Below are positions 25,781 through 34,947 of a stretch of 57,511 bases of DNA, piece after piece (positions within the stretch are counted from its first letter, which is position 1; each line of letters opens with the position of its first letter). The notes beneath the pieces are model-generated. The model made no database searches, was not told the DNA's origin, and saw only the letters and a program-made list of their open reading frames with translations. A program made the position numbers and the translations under genes. Source of the DNA: Bacteroidaceae bacterium (GTDB taxonomy: Bacteria; Bacteroidota; Bacteroidia; Bacteroidales; Bacteroidaceae); assembly GCA_017453465.1 (NCBI GenBank), contig JAFTEV010000019.1, forward strand, positions 1 to 57,511, given 5' to 3'.

Positions 25781-26875
25781 TTAATATTGTATAATGAATG
25801 CTTTGGGAAATTTGTCGAGAATGCTTTTTTGCAAGGCTTTGGCTTCTTTCATAGTGGCAACAGAGCCGTAGGTGTATTTGTAGGTGTTGCCTTCTTTGCG
25901 GATGTCAACTTTTAAGCCTTTGAGTTGTTTGTCGTTGGGTTTTAAGAGTTTGTTGCCAGCCAGAATCTGAACGTGATACATGGGCTGTTGTTCGGTTTTC
26001 GGGGCTTCTACGGCTTGTGGCTCTGTGGGCTTTTCGCTGCTTGTGTCATTGTGTTGCACCGCAGGAGTGGGGGGAACTTCTACCTTGGGTGCAGTTCCAG
26101 TATGCTTTCCCTTGTACTGTGAAATGGCGTTGTAGATGCTTCTGGCCATGGCCGATTGCCCACTGCTTGACATGAGGAAGTTTTCTTCTGCGGGGGTAGA
26201 GATGTAGCCCACTTCAAGCAGAACGCTGGGCATGTATGTCTTTCGGAGCACTGCCAGGTTAGCCTGTTTTACTCCCATGTCTTTTCTGCCCCCAGTTTTG
26301 ACCATTTCGTTTTGTGCCATTTTTGCAAATTCTACGCTTTCTTTCATGTCGCGGTCTTGCATCAGCTCGAACATGATGTTGCTTTCCGAGGAAGCGTTGT
26401 AGTTGTATTTTTTTGCTGCTTCGCCTTCCAGGGCAATGACTGAGTTCTCTCGCTTTTCCACTTCGAGGTTGGTGTCAGCTGTGGAAAGGCTCAATGTGTA
26501 GGATTGCACACCGTAAGCGTGGTGGGCGGCTCCTTTTGGCAAAGAGTTGACGTGAATGGAAACGAAGAGGTCAGCCTTAGCTTTGTTGGCAATTTCTGCA
26601 CGGCGGCCAAGTTCTACAAACACGTCGGTTTGGCGGGTATAGACAATTTTGATTTCGGGATGGTTGTTTCTCAGCAGTCTCCCAACTTCCAGCGTGATGT
26701 TGAGGGCAATGTCTTTTTCCCTGTGCGACGGAGCAGAGCCAATGGTTCCTGGGTCTTTCCCTCCGTGGCCAGCGTCGAGCACAACAACAAAAGTTTTGTT
26801 GTCTGCTTGTGCCGCAGGGTGGCAGAAGCAGAAGAGCAATGTTGCTATATATATAATAATGTGTATGTGTGACAT
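25781..26875 (-). CDS. N-acetylmuramoyl-L-alanine amidase with SPOR domain
   Basis: Periplasmic zinc amidase (Amidase_3, AmiC type) of 364 aa that cuts the stem peptide from glycan, usually at division. A signal peptide runs to about residue 24 (HPAAQA). Zinc ligands H37 (DAGHGG), E53 (REKD) and H108 (SIHVN) and catalytic E221 (LLEVGYIS) are present. A Pro/Glu-rich linker leads to a C-terminal SPOR domain (about 298-364) that binds denuded glycans at the septum. A minus-strand -7 box TACATTTG is at 26904-26911. Confidence 0.94.
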   Translation of the reverse strand: MSHIHIIIYIATLLFCFCHPAAQADNKTFVVVLDAGHGGKDPGTIGSAPSHREKDIALNITLEVGRLLRNNHPEIKIVYTRQTDVFVELGRRAEIANKAKADLFVSIHVNSLPKGAAHHAYGVQSYTLSLSTADTNLEVEKRENSVIALEGEAAKKYNYNASSESNIMFELMQDRDMKESVEFAKMAQNEMVKTGGRKDMGVKQANLAVLRKTYMPSVLLEVGYISTPAEENFLMSSSGQSAMARSIYNAISQYKGKHTGTAPKVEVPPTPAVQHNDTSSEKPTEPQAVEAPKTEQQPMYHVQILAGNKLLKPNDKQLKGLKVDIRKEGNTYKYTYGSVATMKEAKALQKSILDKFPKAFIIQY

Positions 26876-26900
26876 TGCGGTGTTGTCCGTGGAAAGACGT

Positions 26901-26911
26901 TTGCAAATGTA
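26901..26911 (-). promoter_or_regulatory. Amidase/MCE promoter -7 box
   Basis: Minus-strand TACATTTGCAA matches TAnnTTTG, about 26 bases before the amidase ATG. Confidence 0.65.
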
Positions 26912-26936
26912 GGGATTTTCTTCTTATATAAAAAGC

Positions 26937-26961
26937 GGAACGTCTATTTTGTGGCGTTCCG
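26937..26961 (-). terminator. Terminator downstream of spt
   Basis: GGAACG/CGTTCC hairpin (26937-26942 with 26955-26960), followed on the minus strand by GCTTTTTATAT. Confidence 0.6.
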
Positions 26962-27040
26962 GTATAAAAAAAGCGAGTTAAGGAACATGGTGGATTCAGA
27001 AAGTTGTGGAAATGAATTTGGCCATGTGCCGATTAACTGG

Positions 27041-28228
27041 TTATTGCATGATGTCAAGTTCTTTGAAACTGTCAACCAGAATGCTTACGGCTCTGTCCAC
27101 TTGTTCTTTTGTGTGGGTGGCCATCAGTGCTACGCGCACCAGTGTGTCTTGTGGTGCACATGCCGGTGGAATGACAGGGTTGATGAATACACCTTTCTTG
27201 AAAGCCAAGGCTGTGACGGCAAAGGTCTTCTCTGGGTCGCGCACATAGAGCGGAATGATGGGACTCTCGCTGTCGCCAATTTCAAATCCTGCCTGCTTGA
27301 ATTGTTCCAGTGCGTAGTTTGTGATTTTCCAGAGGTTTTCCTGACGTTCTGGCTCGTTCTGCAAGATGTGGAGAGCTTCGAGTGCTGCAGCAGTAGATGC
27401 TGGCGTATTGGATGCAGAGAAGATGTAGGTACGGCTGTTGTGGCGAATCCAGTTGATGGTGTCCTTGTCGGCAGCGATGAATCCGCCGATGCTGGCCAGT
27501 GACTTTGAGAATGTTCCCATAATCAAGTCCACATCTTCAGTCACGCCAAAGTGGTCGCAGGTACCACGTCCGTTTCGTCCAAACACACCCAGACCGTGAG
27601 CTTCGTCCACCATGATGCTGGCGTTGTACTTTTTCTTCAGTTTTACGATTTCAGGCAGCTTTGCCAGGTCGCCCTCCATGGAGAAAAGACCATCCGTGAC
27701 AATCAGTTTGATGGCATCTGGGTTGCAGCGCATCAGCTGGCTTTCCAGGTGCTGCATGTCGTTGTGCTTGTAACGCAGGAATTCAGAGAAAGATAGGCGG
27801 CGACCGTCAACGATTGAAGCATGGTCACGGTCGTCACCCAGAATGTAGTCGCCACGACCTGTCACACATGAAACTACGCCCGAATTTACGCTGAAGCCCG
27901 TTGCATAGCACAGTGCTTCTTCCTTACCGATAAATTCAGCCAGTTCGTTTTCAAGCTGCACATGCAGGTCGAGTGTTCCGTTCAGGAAACGAGAGCCTGC
28001 ACAGCCTGTACCATATTTATCAATCGCTTTCTTTGCTGCTTCACAGATTCTCTTGTCGTATGTAAGCCCCATATAAGAGTTGGAACCAAACATGAGAACC
28101 TTATGTCCACCCATGAGCACCTCTGTGTCCTGATGGCTGTCAATCTCACGGAAGTAAGGATAGATACCAGCCGCCATGTACTTCTGCGGCTCTCTATACT
28201 TACTCATTTTTTCTTGTAATAAACCCAT
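27041..28228 (-). CDS. spt: Serine palmitoyltransferase
   Basis: PLP-dependent alpha-oxoamine synthase of 395 aa that condenses L-serine with a long-chain acyl-CoA to 3-ketosphinganine, the first step of Bacteroidetes sphingolipid synthesis. The family motifs are clear: GSNSYMGL, GTGCAGSRFLNGT, H136 stacking on PLP, D208-E-A-H, and lysine K242 in GTFSKSLASIGGF. The start MGLLQEKMSKYREPQKYM and the C-terminal MATHTKEQVDRA suit the bacterial SPT branch rather than BioF or KBL. The promoter box is at 28269-28277. It diverges from a lipid kinase gene. Confidence 0.92.
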   Translation of the reverse strand: MGLLQEKMSKYREPQKYMAAGIYPYFREIDSHQDTEVLMGGHKVLMFGSNSYMGLTYDKRICEAAKKAIDKYGTGCAGSRFLNGTLDLHVQLENELAEFIGKEEALCYATGFSVNSGVVSCVTGRGDYILGDDRDHASIVDGRRLSFSEFLRYKHNDMQHLESQLMRCNPDAIKLIVTDGLFSMEGDLAKLPEIVKLKKKYNASIMVDEAHGLGVFGRNGRGTCDHFGVTEDVDLIMGTFSKSLASIGGFIAADKDTINWIRHNSRTYIFSASNTPASTAAALEALHILQNEPERQENLWKITNYALEQFKQAGFEIGDSESPIIPLYVRDPEKTFAVTALAFKKGVFINPVIPPACAPQDTLVRVALMATHTKEQVDRAVSILVDSFKELDIMQ

Positions 28229-28268
28229 ATTTACGTTGAGTGTTTTCTTTCTTTAGTCGTTTCAAGTT

Positions 28269-28277
28269 GCAAAGGTA
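28269..28277 (-). promoter_or_regulatory. spt promoter -7 box
   Basis: Minus-strand TACCTTTGC, about 40 bases before the spt ATG. Confidence 0.7.
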
Positions 28278-28345
28278 CAAAAAAACTGCTTTACAACAGC
28301 GGTTTTAATGAAAAAAAACGTTTTTGGCGAAAAAGTAACTGCTTA

Positions 28346-28380
28346 TTTGGTACTTTTGATTTAAAAAGTCGTACTTTTGC
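28346..28380 (+). promoter_or_regulatory. Lipid kinase promoter (-33 TTTG, -7 TACTTTTG)
   Basis: TTTG at 28346-28349 and TACTTTTGC at 28372-28380. The position of the box argues for translation from the ATG at 28407, not from the TTG at 28377. Confidence 0.6.
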
Positions 28381-28406
28381 AAGCTCTAATCAATAAAAAA
28401 GGTATA

Positions 28407-29453
28407 ATGGGACGAAAAAGAATCGTGTTTGTTGTAAATCCTATTTCTGGCACAAATAGTAAAAAAAACATCCTGAAGTTGCTTGATGCTCGGCTTGACC
28501 GCGAACAGTTTGACTGGGAAGTCAAGACCACAGAACACATGGGCCATGCAACCGAAATAGCACGGACAGCAGCCAACCAAGGCATAGAGATTGTATGTGC
28601 CATAGGGGGAGACGGAACGGTGAACGAAACGGCACGAGCCATTGCGCACAGCGAAACGGCTTTGGCCATCATCCCCGCAGGCAGCGGCAACGGCTTGGCT
28701 CGACACTTGCACATCCCTATCGACCCACAAGGGGCCATCAGGGTACTCAACGAATGCAATCTTTCGGCGATGGACTACGGACTCATCAACGACCATCCTT
28801 TTTTCTGCACTTGTGGGATGGGCTTCGATGCGTTCATCTCTATGGAGTTTGCCCGGTCAGGCAAGCGCGGACCGCTTACTTATATGGAAAATGTGTTGAA
28901 AAACGGTCTGAGCTACAATCCAGACACTTACGAGATTTTTATTGATGATAAGGAACAGAGCGAATACAAGGCTTTCCTCATTTCTTGTGCCAACGCCTCG
29001 CAGTATGGCAACAATGCCTACATTGCCCCGAAAGCCTCTGTGCGCGACGGACTGCTGGATGTCACCATCATCGAACCCTTTACCGTGATTGACGCTCCAC
29101 AAATTGCCATTCAGCTTTTCAACGGCAGTCTGCCCGACAATAGCTGCATCAAGACATTCCGCTGCAAGAAACTCCATGTCCACCGAAGCCGTAGCGGAGC
29201 CATCCATTACGATGGCGACCCAGCCGAGACAGGCACAGACATTGACATCGAAATTGTTCCCGACGGGCTGAAGTGCATTTCGCCACAGACAGAAGGAATG
29301 CTTGATATGGGGCAGAACATTCAGAACTTCTTCCTGGAACATCTGAACCAGATTTACCAGCGCAGTGAAAATGTACTGCAAGAGAATCTCCGCCGCACCC
29401 AGGCAATACGCAAGCGTAACATGAACATATTAAAAAAACTGGCAAAGAAGTGA
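28407..29453 (+). CDS. Diacylglycerol/sphingoid-type lipid kinase
   Basis: Soluble lipid kinase (DAGK_cat family) of 348 aa. Visible: NPISGT at the start, the nucleotide-binding GGDGT (67-71), and GSGNGLAR (92-99), then the C-terminal beta-sandwich (GLLDVTII, YDGDP). YegS- and DgkB-type enzymes phosphorylate diacylglycerol, while sphingosine and ceramide kinases belong to the same fold. The divergent neighbour is serine palmitoyltransferase, so a sphingoid base or ceramide substrate is plausible, though not shown. The stop codon sits in the loop of a terminator hairpin (29435-29465). Confidence 0.86.
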   Translation: MGRKRIVFVVNPISGTNSKKNILKLLDARLDREQFDWEVKTTEHMGHATEIARTAANQGIEIVCAIGGDGTVNETARAIAHSETALAIIPAGSGNGLARHLHIPIDPQGAIRVLNECNLSAMDYGLINDHPFFCTCGMGFDAFISMEFARSGKRGPLTYMENVLKNGLSYNPDTYEIFIDDKEQSEYKAFLISCANASQYGNNAYIAPKASVRDGLLDVTIIEPFTVIDAPQIAIQLFNGSLPDNSCIKTFRCKKLHVHRSRSGAIHYDGDPAETGTDIDIEIVPDGLKCISPQTEGMLDMGQNIQNFFLEHLNQIYQRSENVLQENLRRTQAIRKRNMNILKKLAKK

Positions 29454-29465
29454 TTTGCCAGTTTT
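29435..29465 (+). terminator. Terminator overlapping the kinase stop codon
   Basis: AAAACTGGCAAA/TTTGCCAGTTTT, a perfect 12-bp stem with the TGA stop in the 7-base loop, followed by a T-rich run. Confidence 0.85.
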
Positions 29466-29481
29466 CCTTTTCTTCTACACC

Positions 29482-30513
29482 TCATGCAGGGTACTGCATC
29501 GTGCAGCAGTGGAGAGAGCCGTGCTGCCTGATGAGTACACGGCAGTCAATCCCCACAATCTCTCTCCCAGGGAAAGCCCTGCTTAGTTGCTTCCGGGCCA
29601 GCGCATCGTTTTCGGGCTGACCATAGGTCGGCATCAGTACAGCACCGTTGACAATGAGGAAGTTGGCATAAGTGGCAGGCAACCGTTGCGGCTTTCCGCT
29701 TGCGTCCACGTCCGTCTCGTCGTAGATGGCCGTAGGCATGGGCAGCGGAATCAACCTGTATGGCTTGCCCTCCCCGTTGGTAAACTGTTGCAGTTCCGCT
29801 TCCATGGCCGATAGCTCCGTGTAATGTTCGTCCGCCGTGTCGGTGCATTGCACGTAGGCAATGGTTTCAGCGTCGCAAAACCGAGCCACGGTGTCGATGT
29901 GTCCGTCAGTGTCATCTCCAGCCAGCCAGCTATGGTTTAGCCAGAGCACCCTCTGGGCGCCAGTCGTTTGGCAAAGTTTCCTCTCTATTTCAGTCTTGCT
30001 GAGCATGTCGTTTCTGTTTGGGGCCAGCAGGCAGCTCGATGTCGTCATCAAGGTGCCCTTGCCGTCACTTTCTATGCTGCCACCCTCAAGCACAAAGTCC
30101 AGCTGTGGGGTATAAGTGCCGTCAATGACTTTTGCCTCGGCCAGCTGTCTGTTGATTTGGTTGTCGTGGTGAGCAGCAAACTTCATTCCCCAGCCGTTAA
30201 ACTGGAAATCCAGCAAGATACGTTTCCCCTCGTGCAACCCAGTGACGAACCCATGGTCACGTGCCCAGGTGTCATTGGTGCTGCATTGGAAAATCTTGAT
30301 ATTCTGCCTGTTTATGCCGTATTGCAGGAGTGATGCTTCTACTTCTTGCGGCTCTTGCGCCACAATGAGCAAAGGCTCCCGCAGGGCAATCTGCTTGGCC
30401 ATTTCCTGATAACACCGCACCACCTCGTCATACATGGGTGCCCAGTCAGTGCCCCTGTGTGGCCATGTCAGTTGCACAAAGGCTTGCGGGTGCCATTCGG
30501 CTGGAATATACAT
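29482..30513 (-). CDS. aguA: Agmatine deiminase
   Basis: Pentein-fold hydrolase of 343 aa converting agmatine to N-carbamoylputrescine and ammonia in putrescine synthesis. Family features: MPAEWHPQ-like start (IPAEWHPQAFVQLTWPH), DTWARDHG, LEGGSIESDG, GHIDTVARF and the C-terminal catalytic cysteine C336 in LHCCTMQYP, where the family usually has NIHCITQQ. It lies directly after trmD (13 bases). The partner N-carbamoylputrescine amidase is not in the window. Confidence 0.92.
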   Translation of the reverse strand: MYIPAEWHPQAFVQLTWPHRGTDWAPMYDEVVRCYQEMAKQIALREPLLIVAQEPQEVEASLLQYGINRQNIKIFQCSTNDTWARDHGFVTGLHEGKRILLDFQFNGWGMKFAAHHDNQINRQLAEAKVIDGTYTPQLDFVLEGGSIESDGKGTLMTTSSCLLAPNRNDMLSKTEIERKLCQTTGAQRVLWLNHSWLAGDDTDGHIDTVARFCDAETIAYVQCTDTADEHYTELSAMEAELQQFTNGEGKPYRLIPLPMPTAIYDETDVDASGKPQRLPATYANFLIVNGAVLMPTYGQPENDALARKQLSRAFPGREIVGIDCRVLIRQHGSLHCCTMQYPA

Positions 30514-30526
30514 ACGTCTTCAGTGA

Positions 30527-31222
30527 TTAGTCGAGCAAGTCGGGCCTCAGCGTTTTGGTTCGCTGAAGGGCTTGCTCATATTCCCATTCCTTTATTTTAG
30601 CTTCGTGGCCAGAGAGCAGAATTTCCGGCACAGTCCAGGTTTCTTCGGGATTCCCCACAGGGTGATACTCCGCAGGGCGGGTATAGGTGGGAGCCTCCAA
30701 GAGGTTGTCCTGAAACGAGTCTGAAAGCGCACTCTGCTCGTCGCCTATCGCACCGGGCAGCACACGCACAATGGCATCGGCCATGATAGCTGCTGGCAGT
30801 TCGCCGCCCGTCAGCACATAGTCGCCCACCGAGATTTCGCGTGTAATCAGATGTTCCCTGATGCGGTAGTCAATGCCCTTGTAGTGGCCGCACAGTATGA
30901 TGATGTTCCGCTTCAGGCTCAGTTCGTTGGCCACGGACTGGGTGAATCGCTCGCCGTCGGGTGCTGTGAAGATGATTTCATCGTAGTCTCGTTCAGCCTT
31001 CAGCGCACTGATGCACGCATCTATCGGTTGGCACTGCATCAGCATACCAGCCTGCCCGCCAAACGGATAATCATCTACTCGGCGGTGCTTGTCTGCTGTG
31101 TAGTCGCGCAGGTTATGGATGTGTATTTCAGCCAGTCCCTTCTTCTGTGCCCGGCCTAATATGCTCTCGCGCATGAACGGCTCGATGAGTTCGGGCAGCA
31201 CAGTGATGATGTCTATTCTCAT
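30527..31222 (-). CDS. trmD: tRNA (guanine-37-N1)-methyltransferase
   Basis: SPOUT (trefoil-knot) methyltransferase of 231 aa that makes m1G37 in tRNAs reading CNN codons and prevents +1 frameshifting. Typical pieces: [12 protein letters not shown], the GGGxGMLM-like [10 protein letters not shown], the knot segment [27 protein letters not shown] and YTRPAEY. Length is normal for TrmD. It lies between glmS and aguA on the same strand. Confidence 0.96.
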   Translation of the reverse strand: MRIDIITVLPELIEPFMRESILGRAQKKGLAEIHIHNLRDYTADKHRRVDDYPFGGQAGMLMQCQPIDACISALKAERDYDEIIFTAPDGERFTQSVANELSLKRNIIILCGHYKGIDYRIREHLITREISVGDYVLTGGELPAAIMADAIVRVLPGAIGDEQSALSDSFQDNLLEAPTYTRPAEYHPVGNPEETWTVPEILLSGHEAKIKEWEYEQALQRTKTLRPDLLD

Positions 31223-31255
31223 TTCTTTTATCTTACTAAAAGCACAGCGTACAAA

Positions 31256-33103
31256 TTATTCCACAGTCACGCTCTTGGCCAGGTTGCGGGGCTGGTCCAC
31301 GTCCTTGCCCTTGCAGACGGCGATGAAGTAGGCCAGGAGTTGCAGCGGAATGGTGGCTAAGAGCGGTTCGAGACATTCGTGCGTCTGCGGCAGTTCGATG
31401 ACGGCGTCGGCCATGCGCTTGATGGTCTCGTCGCCCTCGCTCACCAGCGCGATGACACGGGCGTGGCGAGCCTTAATCTCCTGTATGTTGGAGAGCACTT
31501 TCTCGTACAGCACGTTCTTCGTAGCGATGACAACCACGGGCATCTCCTCATCAATGAGCGCGATGGGGCCGTGTTTCATCTCGGCGGCAGGGTAGCCCTC
31601 GGCGTGGATGTAGCTTATCTCCTTCAGTTTCAGCGCGCCTTCCAGTGCCACGGGATAGTTGTAGCCGCGTCCCAGATAGAGGAAGTTGCGGGCGTAGGTG
31701 AATATCTTTGAGATTTCGTGCGTGTTGTCGGTGCAGGTCTTGAGCAGTGCCTTCATCTTTTCGGGCACGTCGTGCAGCTCCTGGATGAGGTTCACATACT
31801 TCTGCTGGTCAAGGGTGCCGCGCTCGCGTCCCAAGGCCAGGGCCAGCATGGTGAGCACCGTGACCTGTCCCGTAAAGGCTTTTGTGGAGGCCACACCTAT
31901 TTCGGGTCCCACGTGGATATAGCTGCCAGTGTGGGTGGCACGGGGTATGCTGCTGCCGATGGCGTTGCAGATGCCATAGATGAATGCACCCTTCTGCTTG
32001 GCCAGCTCCACAGCGGCCAGCGTGTCAGCCGTTTCTCCGCTCTGCGAGATGGCTATCACCACGTCGGTGCTGTTGATGACGGGGTTGCGGTAGCGGAACT
32101 CCGAGGCGTACTCCACCTCGCAGGGCACGTGGCAGAAGTCCTCGATGAGCTGCTTGCCGATGAGTCCTGCGTGCCACGAGGTTCCACAGGCCACGATGAT
32201 AAACCGTCTCGCATCGACCAGCCGCTGACGGTGGTCGATGACGGCACTGAGCACCACGTTGTTTACATCCACATTCACGCGCCCGCTCATGCAGTCCATC
32301 AGGCAGTCGGGCTGCTCGTTGATTTCCTTCAGCATGAAGTGGGGGTAGCCGCCCTTCTCAATTTGGGCCAGGTCGAGAGCCACTTCGGTCACGTCGTGCT
32401 TCAGCTCCTCGTTGTAGAAGTCCACGATTTTCACGTCCTCACCCCTGCGGATGATGGCAATGTCCTTGTCGTCCAGGTAGATGACCTTTTTGGTGTACTC
32501 AATGATAGGGCTTGCGTCGCTGCCCAGGAAGAACTCGTCTTCGCCGATGCCCACAACCAGCGGGCTGCTCTTTCGGGCTGCTATGATTTGGTCGGGGTTG
32601 TTGCGGTCGAGCACGGCTATGGCGTAAGCCCCGATAACCGTGTGCAGGGCCATGCGCACAGCCGTGAGCAGGTCGGTCTGCTTACTGAGCTGGATGTACT
32701 CAATGAGCTGTATGAGCACCTCCGTGTCGGTGTTGCTCTTGAACTCCACGCCTTTCTCCATGAGCTGCTTCTTCAGCACGGCATAGTTCTCGATGATGCC
32801 GTTGTGGATGATGGCCAGATTGCCAGAGGCCGAGAAGTGGGGGTGGGCATTCACGGAGTTGGGTTCGCCGTGGGTGGCCCATCGGGTGTGGGCAATGCCC
32901 ACGGTGCCTGTGAGGTCCTTGTCGCTGGTGTATGCCTCCAGGTCGCTCACTTTCCCCTTGGTCTTATAGACGTTCAGTTCGCCCTGGTCGTTAATCATGG
33001 CTACGCCGGCACTATCATACCCACGGTATTCCAGCCGTTTCAGTCCGTTTATCAGTACGGGGTAAGCCTTGCGCTTGCCCAGGTATCCTACAATTCCACA
33101 CAT
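31256..33103 (-). CDS. glmS: Glutamine-fructose-6-phosphate aminotransferase
   Basis: 615 aa enzyme making glucosamine-6-phosphate from fructose-6-phosphate and glutamine, the entry to peptidoglycan and lipid A sugars. The N-terminal Ntn glutaminase begins with Cys2 after the initiator Met (MCGIVGYLG), with RWATHGEPN and HNGIIENY. Two SIS isomerase domains follow (ACGTSWHAGLIGK, ISQSGETADTL, AEGYPAAEMKHGPIALI), ending in the usual KSVTVE. A promoter box (minus TACATTTGC) is at 33207-33215. No glmS-ribozyme-like element is visible upstream. Confidence 0.97.
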   Translation of the reverse strand: MCGIVGYLGKRKAYPVLINGLKRLEYRGYDSAGVAMINDQGELNVYKTKGKVSDLEAYTSDKDLTGTVGIAHTRWATHGEPNSVNAHPHFSASGNLAIIHNGIIENYAVLKKQLMEKGVEFKSNTDTEVLIQLIEYIQLSKQTDLLTAVRMALHTVIGAYAIAVLDRNNPDQIIAARKSSPLVVGIGEDEFFLGSDASPIIEYTKKVIYLDDKDIAIIRRGEDVKIVDFYNEELKHDVTEVALDLAQIEKGGYPHFMLKEINEQPDCLMDCMSGRVNVDVNNVVLSAVIDHRQRLVDARRFIIVACGTSWHAGLIGKQLIEDFCHVPCEVEYASEFRYRNPVINSTDVVIAISQSGETADTLAAVELAKQKGAFIYGICNAIGSSIPRATHTGSYIHVGPEIGVASTKAFTGQVTVLTMLALALGRERGTLDQQKYVNLIQELHDVPEKMKALLKTCTDNTHEISKIFTYARNFLYLGRGYNYPVALEGALKLKEISYIHAEGYPAAEMKHGPIALIDEEMPVVVIATKNVLYEKVLSNIQEIKARHARVIALVSEGDETIKRMADAVIELPQTHECLEPLLATIPLQLLAYFIAVCKGKDVDQPRNLAKSVTVE

Positions 33104-33205
33104 AGTCGTTATGTTTTATTTCTGTATTTATATAATAATGTGTAAACTTACGGTCTGCTGTCCGTCTTCTTTGCCAGAAGAGTGGGGCACAGCCTGAAAA
33201 TTTTC

Positions 33206-33215
33206 TGCAAATGTA
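33206..33215 (-). promoter_or_regulatory. glmS promoter -7 box
   Basis: Minus-strand TACATTTGCA, about 100 bases before the glmS ATG. Confidence 0.6.
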
Positions 33216-33311
33216 CGACTTTTTGCAGAGATAGAAAGCATGATGATTCCGGAAAATTTCTTTTGCCTGTCAGAAACTCTGTCGTGGCGCACCTTCGCTG
33301 CATTGCAAACA

Positions 33312-33348
33312 AAAAAAGGGACACCGTCTTCCCAGATAGTGCCCTTCC
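33312..33348 (-). terminator. Terminator of the CMD-domain gene
   Basis: On the minus strand GGGCACT...GGTGTCCC pairs across an interior loop and runs into TTTTTTT, about 70 bases past the gene's stop. Confidence 0.55.
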
Positions 33349-33417
33349 ACTAATAAGTTTAATCTTATGAGACAAATTGTGAAAAACAATTGTTATAAAA
33401 GCATTGCCCCTGTGGGC

Positions 33418-34197
33418 TTAAAAGTTATGTTCATACGCCTTGTTGATGGCGTTCAGTGCCTGGAGCGAGCGGGGAAAGCCAATGTAGGGCAGCATGGCAG
33501 TGACGGCTGCCACCATCTCGGTCTTCGACGTGCCCGTATTCTTGTTGGCCACGGCGTGGCTTTCCATCTGGTTGGGACATCCGCCCAGCGAGGCCAGGAA
33601 GCAGAAGGTCATCAGCTCGCGGTGCTGTGCATCGATGCCGTTGCGTGTGTAGTAGTCGCCGAAGCAGTAGCTCTGCAAGTAGTCGATGATGTGCTCTTGT
33701 CCCTTGGGGCAGGTCTCGTACATGTTATCGACAGTGCCCTTTCCGAACACGTGCTCCATGTACTCGCGACCCTTCTGCTTGCGGTCCTCGGCTGTGGTGG
33801 TAGCCTGTGGGTCGAGGGGCAGCTTGATGTCGTTGTTCTCGAACACTTCGTTCATAATGGGCAGCAGGTCAATGACGTAGTTGAAACCAACGTAGGGCAT
33901 GGCCTGATAGACTACTTCGCGGATTTCGCGTGGCTTCACGCCCACGTTGAGACAAGCGTCCACGTAGTTGCGGAACTCCAAGTGGGAGCCGCAGCCGATG
34001 GTGCTGGCCAGGATGCACATCACACGTGTCTTCTCCAGCACAGGCCCTTCGGTGGGCTTCAGTGCTTCGTCGTAGGCGAAGTTGTCAAATATCTCGGTCA
34101 GCTCAGGGTCGCGCTTCAGCGTGTTCACGGTGTATCGCTGTGAAAACAGGCGACGGATATTTTGGCGAGCAGTCTCGGTAATCTTCAGTTCTTTCAT
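33418..34197 (-). CDS. Carboxymuconolactone decarboxylase (CMD)-family protein
   Basis: 259 aa with two tandem CMD/AhpD-like domains (about 30-115 and 160-255). The first has IGCGSHLEF and the second FLASLGGCPNQMESH; neither has the CxxC pair that gives AhpD its peroxidase-reductase activity, so the catalytic role is uncertain. The second domain keeps a Cys and a His in the usual places. Homologues in anaerobes are often called CMD-family oxidoreductases without proof. It is a single gene with its own promoter (minus TAACTTTGC at 34239-34247). Confidence 0.8.
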   Translation of the reverse strand: MKELKITETARQNIRRLFSQRYTVNTLKRDPELTEIFDNFAYDEALKPTEGPVLEKTRVMCILASTIGCGSHLEFRNYVDACLNVGVKPREIREVVYQAMPYVGFNYVIDLLPIMNEVFENNDIKLPLDPQATTTAEDRKQKGREYMEHVFGKGTVDNMYETCPKGQEHIIDYLQSYCFGDYYTRNGIDAQHRELMTFCFLASLGGCPNQMESHAVANKNTGTSKTEMVAAVTAMLPYIGFPRSLQALNAINKAYEHNF

Positions 34198-34238
34198 GGT
34201 GTATCTGTGATTTTATAGTGTTTTGCTATGTTTAGGTT

Positions 34239-34247
34239 GCAAAGTTA
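34239..34247 (-). promoter_or_regulatory. Promoter -7 box of the CMD gene
   Basis: Minus-strand TAACTTTGC, about 42 bases before the ATG at 34197. Confidence 0.6.
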
Positions 34248-34947
34248 TGAAAAAAAACAATACAAGCAACAGATTGCCGCCATTTTTTAGATTTTTTACC
34301 ATAAAAGGGGCGCAAAACTGCGGAAAATGTTATCAAGACAAGGTTTCGGTGTGTTTTTTCCGTCCCGTCTATATTATATATAATGTATAGCGGAGGGGGT
34401 TTTGCCCGTTGGCACTTCTGCGGAATTTTACTGCTGCTGCACGTCCTCCTGCCTTTCGCTTCGCTCTCCCTTCTGGCTGCCTGGGGTGCAAAACCCGACA
34501 GGGTGCAGAACAAAAGTGGCACGACTGCACACTGAACGCTGCGGCATAGGCATAAATTCTATAAATCATTGTTTGATTCTTAAAAATCAAACAATGATTC
34601 TTAAGAATCAAACAATGATTTACAAGAATCAAACAATGATTTTTAGTTTTGTTGCCTATCAGAATGCGTTTAGAACGAACACACGTCGATTTTCTGGCGA
34701 ACACAGACGCAAGTGGCATTTCGGAGTGAGCAAAACGGCACAAAATGGGCACCAAAACGAGACAAATTACCCGCTAAATGAAAACAACATCGGAAAGATG
34801 ACGTGAGTTAGCGAGAAAATGCGTAATTTAGCACCCTCTTAACCTGCGTGGTGCCCTGTGAAGAGGGTGGGAGAGGCCCCCCAGGGGCGCAAGACCGGGC
34901 CAACAGACAAACAGAAACAAAATAGACACTCAAAAGAAAAAGACATT
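34248..34947. other. Noncoding interval upstream of glnA
   Basis: About 700 bases without a credible gene. It contains an AT palindrome (TATTATATATAATG near 34371) and the first copy of the 21-bp-period palindromic element (34546-34669). The glnA leader after 34700 shows no clear -7 box. In-frame stretches across the repeat encode NQTMI-type repeats and are not taken as genes. Confidence 0.5.
34546..34669. repeat. Palindromic 21-bp-period repeat element, copy 1
   Basis: Four 15-mers at exact 21-bp steps: AATCATTGTTTGATT (34565) followed by its reverse complement AATCAAACAATGATT at 34586, 34607 and 34628, separated by CTTAAA, CTTAAG and TACAAG. The ends carry inverted ATAGGCA/TGCCTAT. The first two units form a perfect 15-bp hairpin. 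A second copy lies at 51764-51880. Confidence 0.9.

Noticed and set aside
31718-33145. A 475-codon open frame on the plus strand opposite glmS
   Set aside because: It is the antisense frame of a highly conserved glmS; the translation is Val/His/Gly-rich with no recognisable domain.
33104-33205. glmS ribozyme in the glmS leader
   Set aside because: The leader is about 100 bases and AT-rich, with no catalytic core; the ribozyme is also not expected in Bacteroidales.
34565-34642. Possible CRISPR array
   Set aside because: The 15-bp repeats are separated by only 6 bases, the spacers are nearly the same, one unit is inverted, and no cas gene is near.
34369-34806. Small frames encoding NQTMI repeats (also at 51667-52140)
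   Set aside because: They arise from the 21-bp-period repeat, which is a multiple of three and therefore stays open; both strands are open and no start or domain is convincing.
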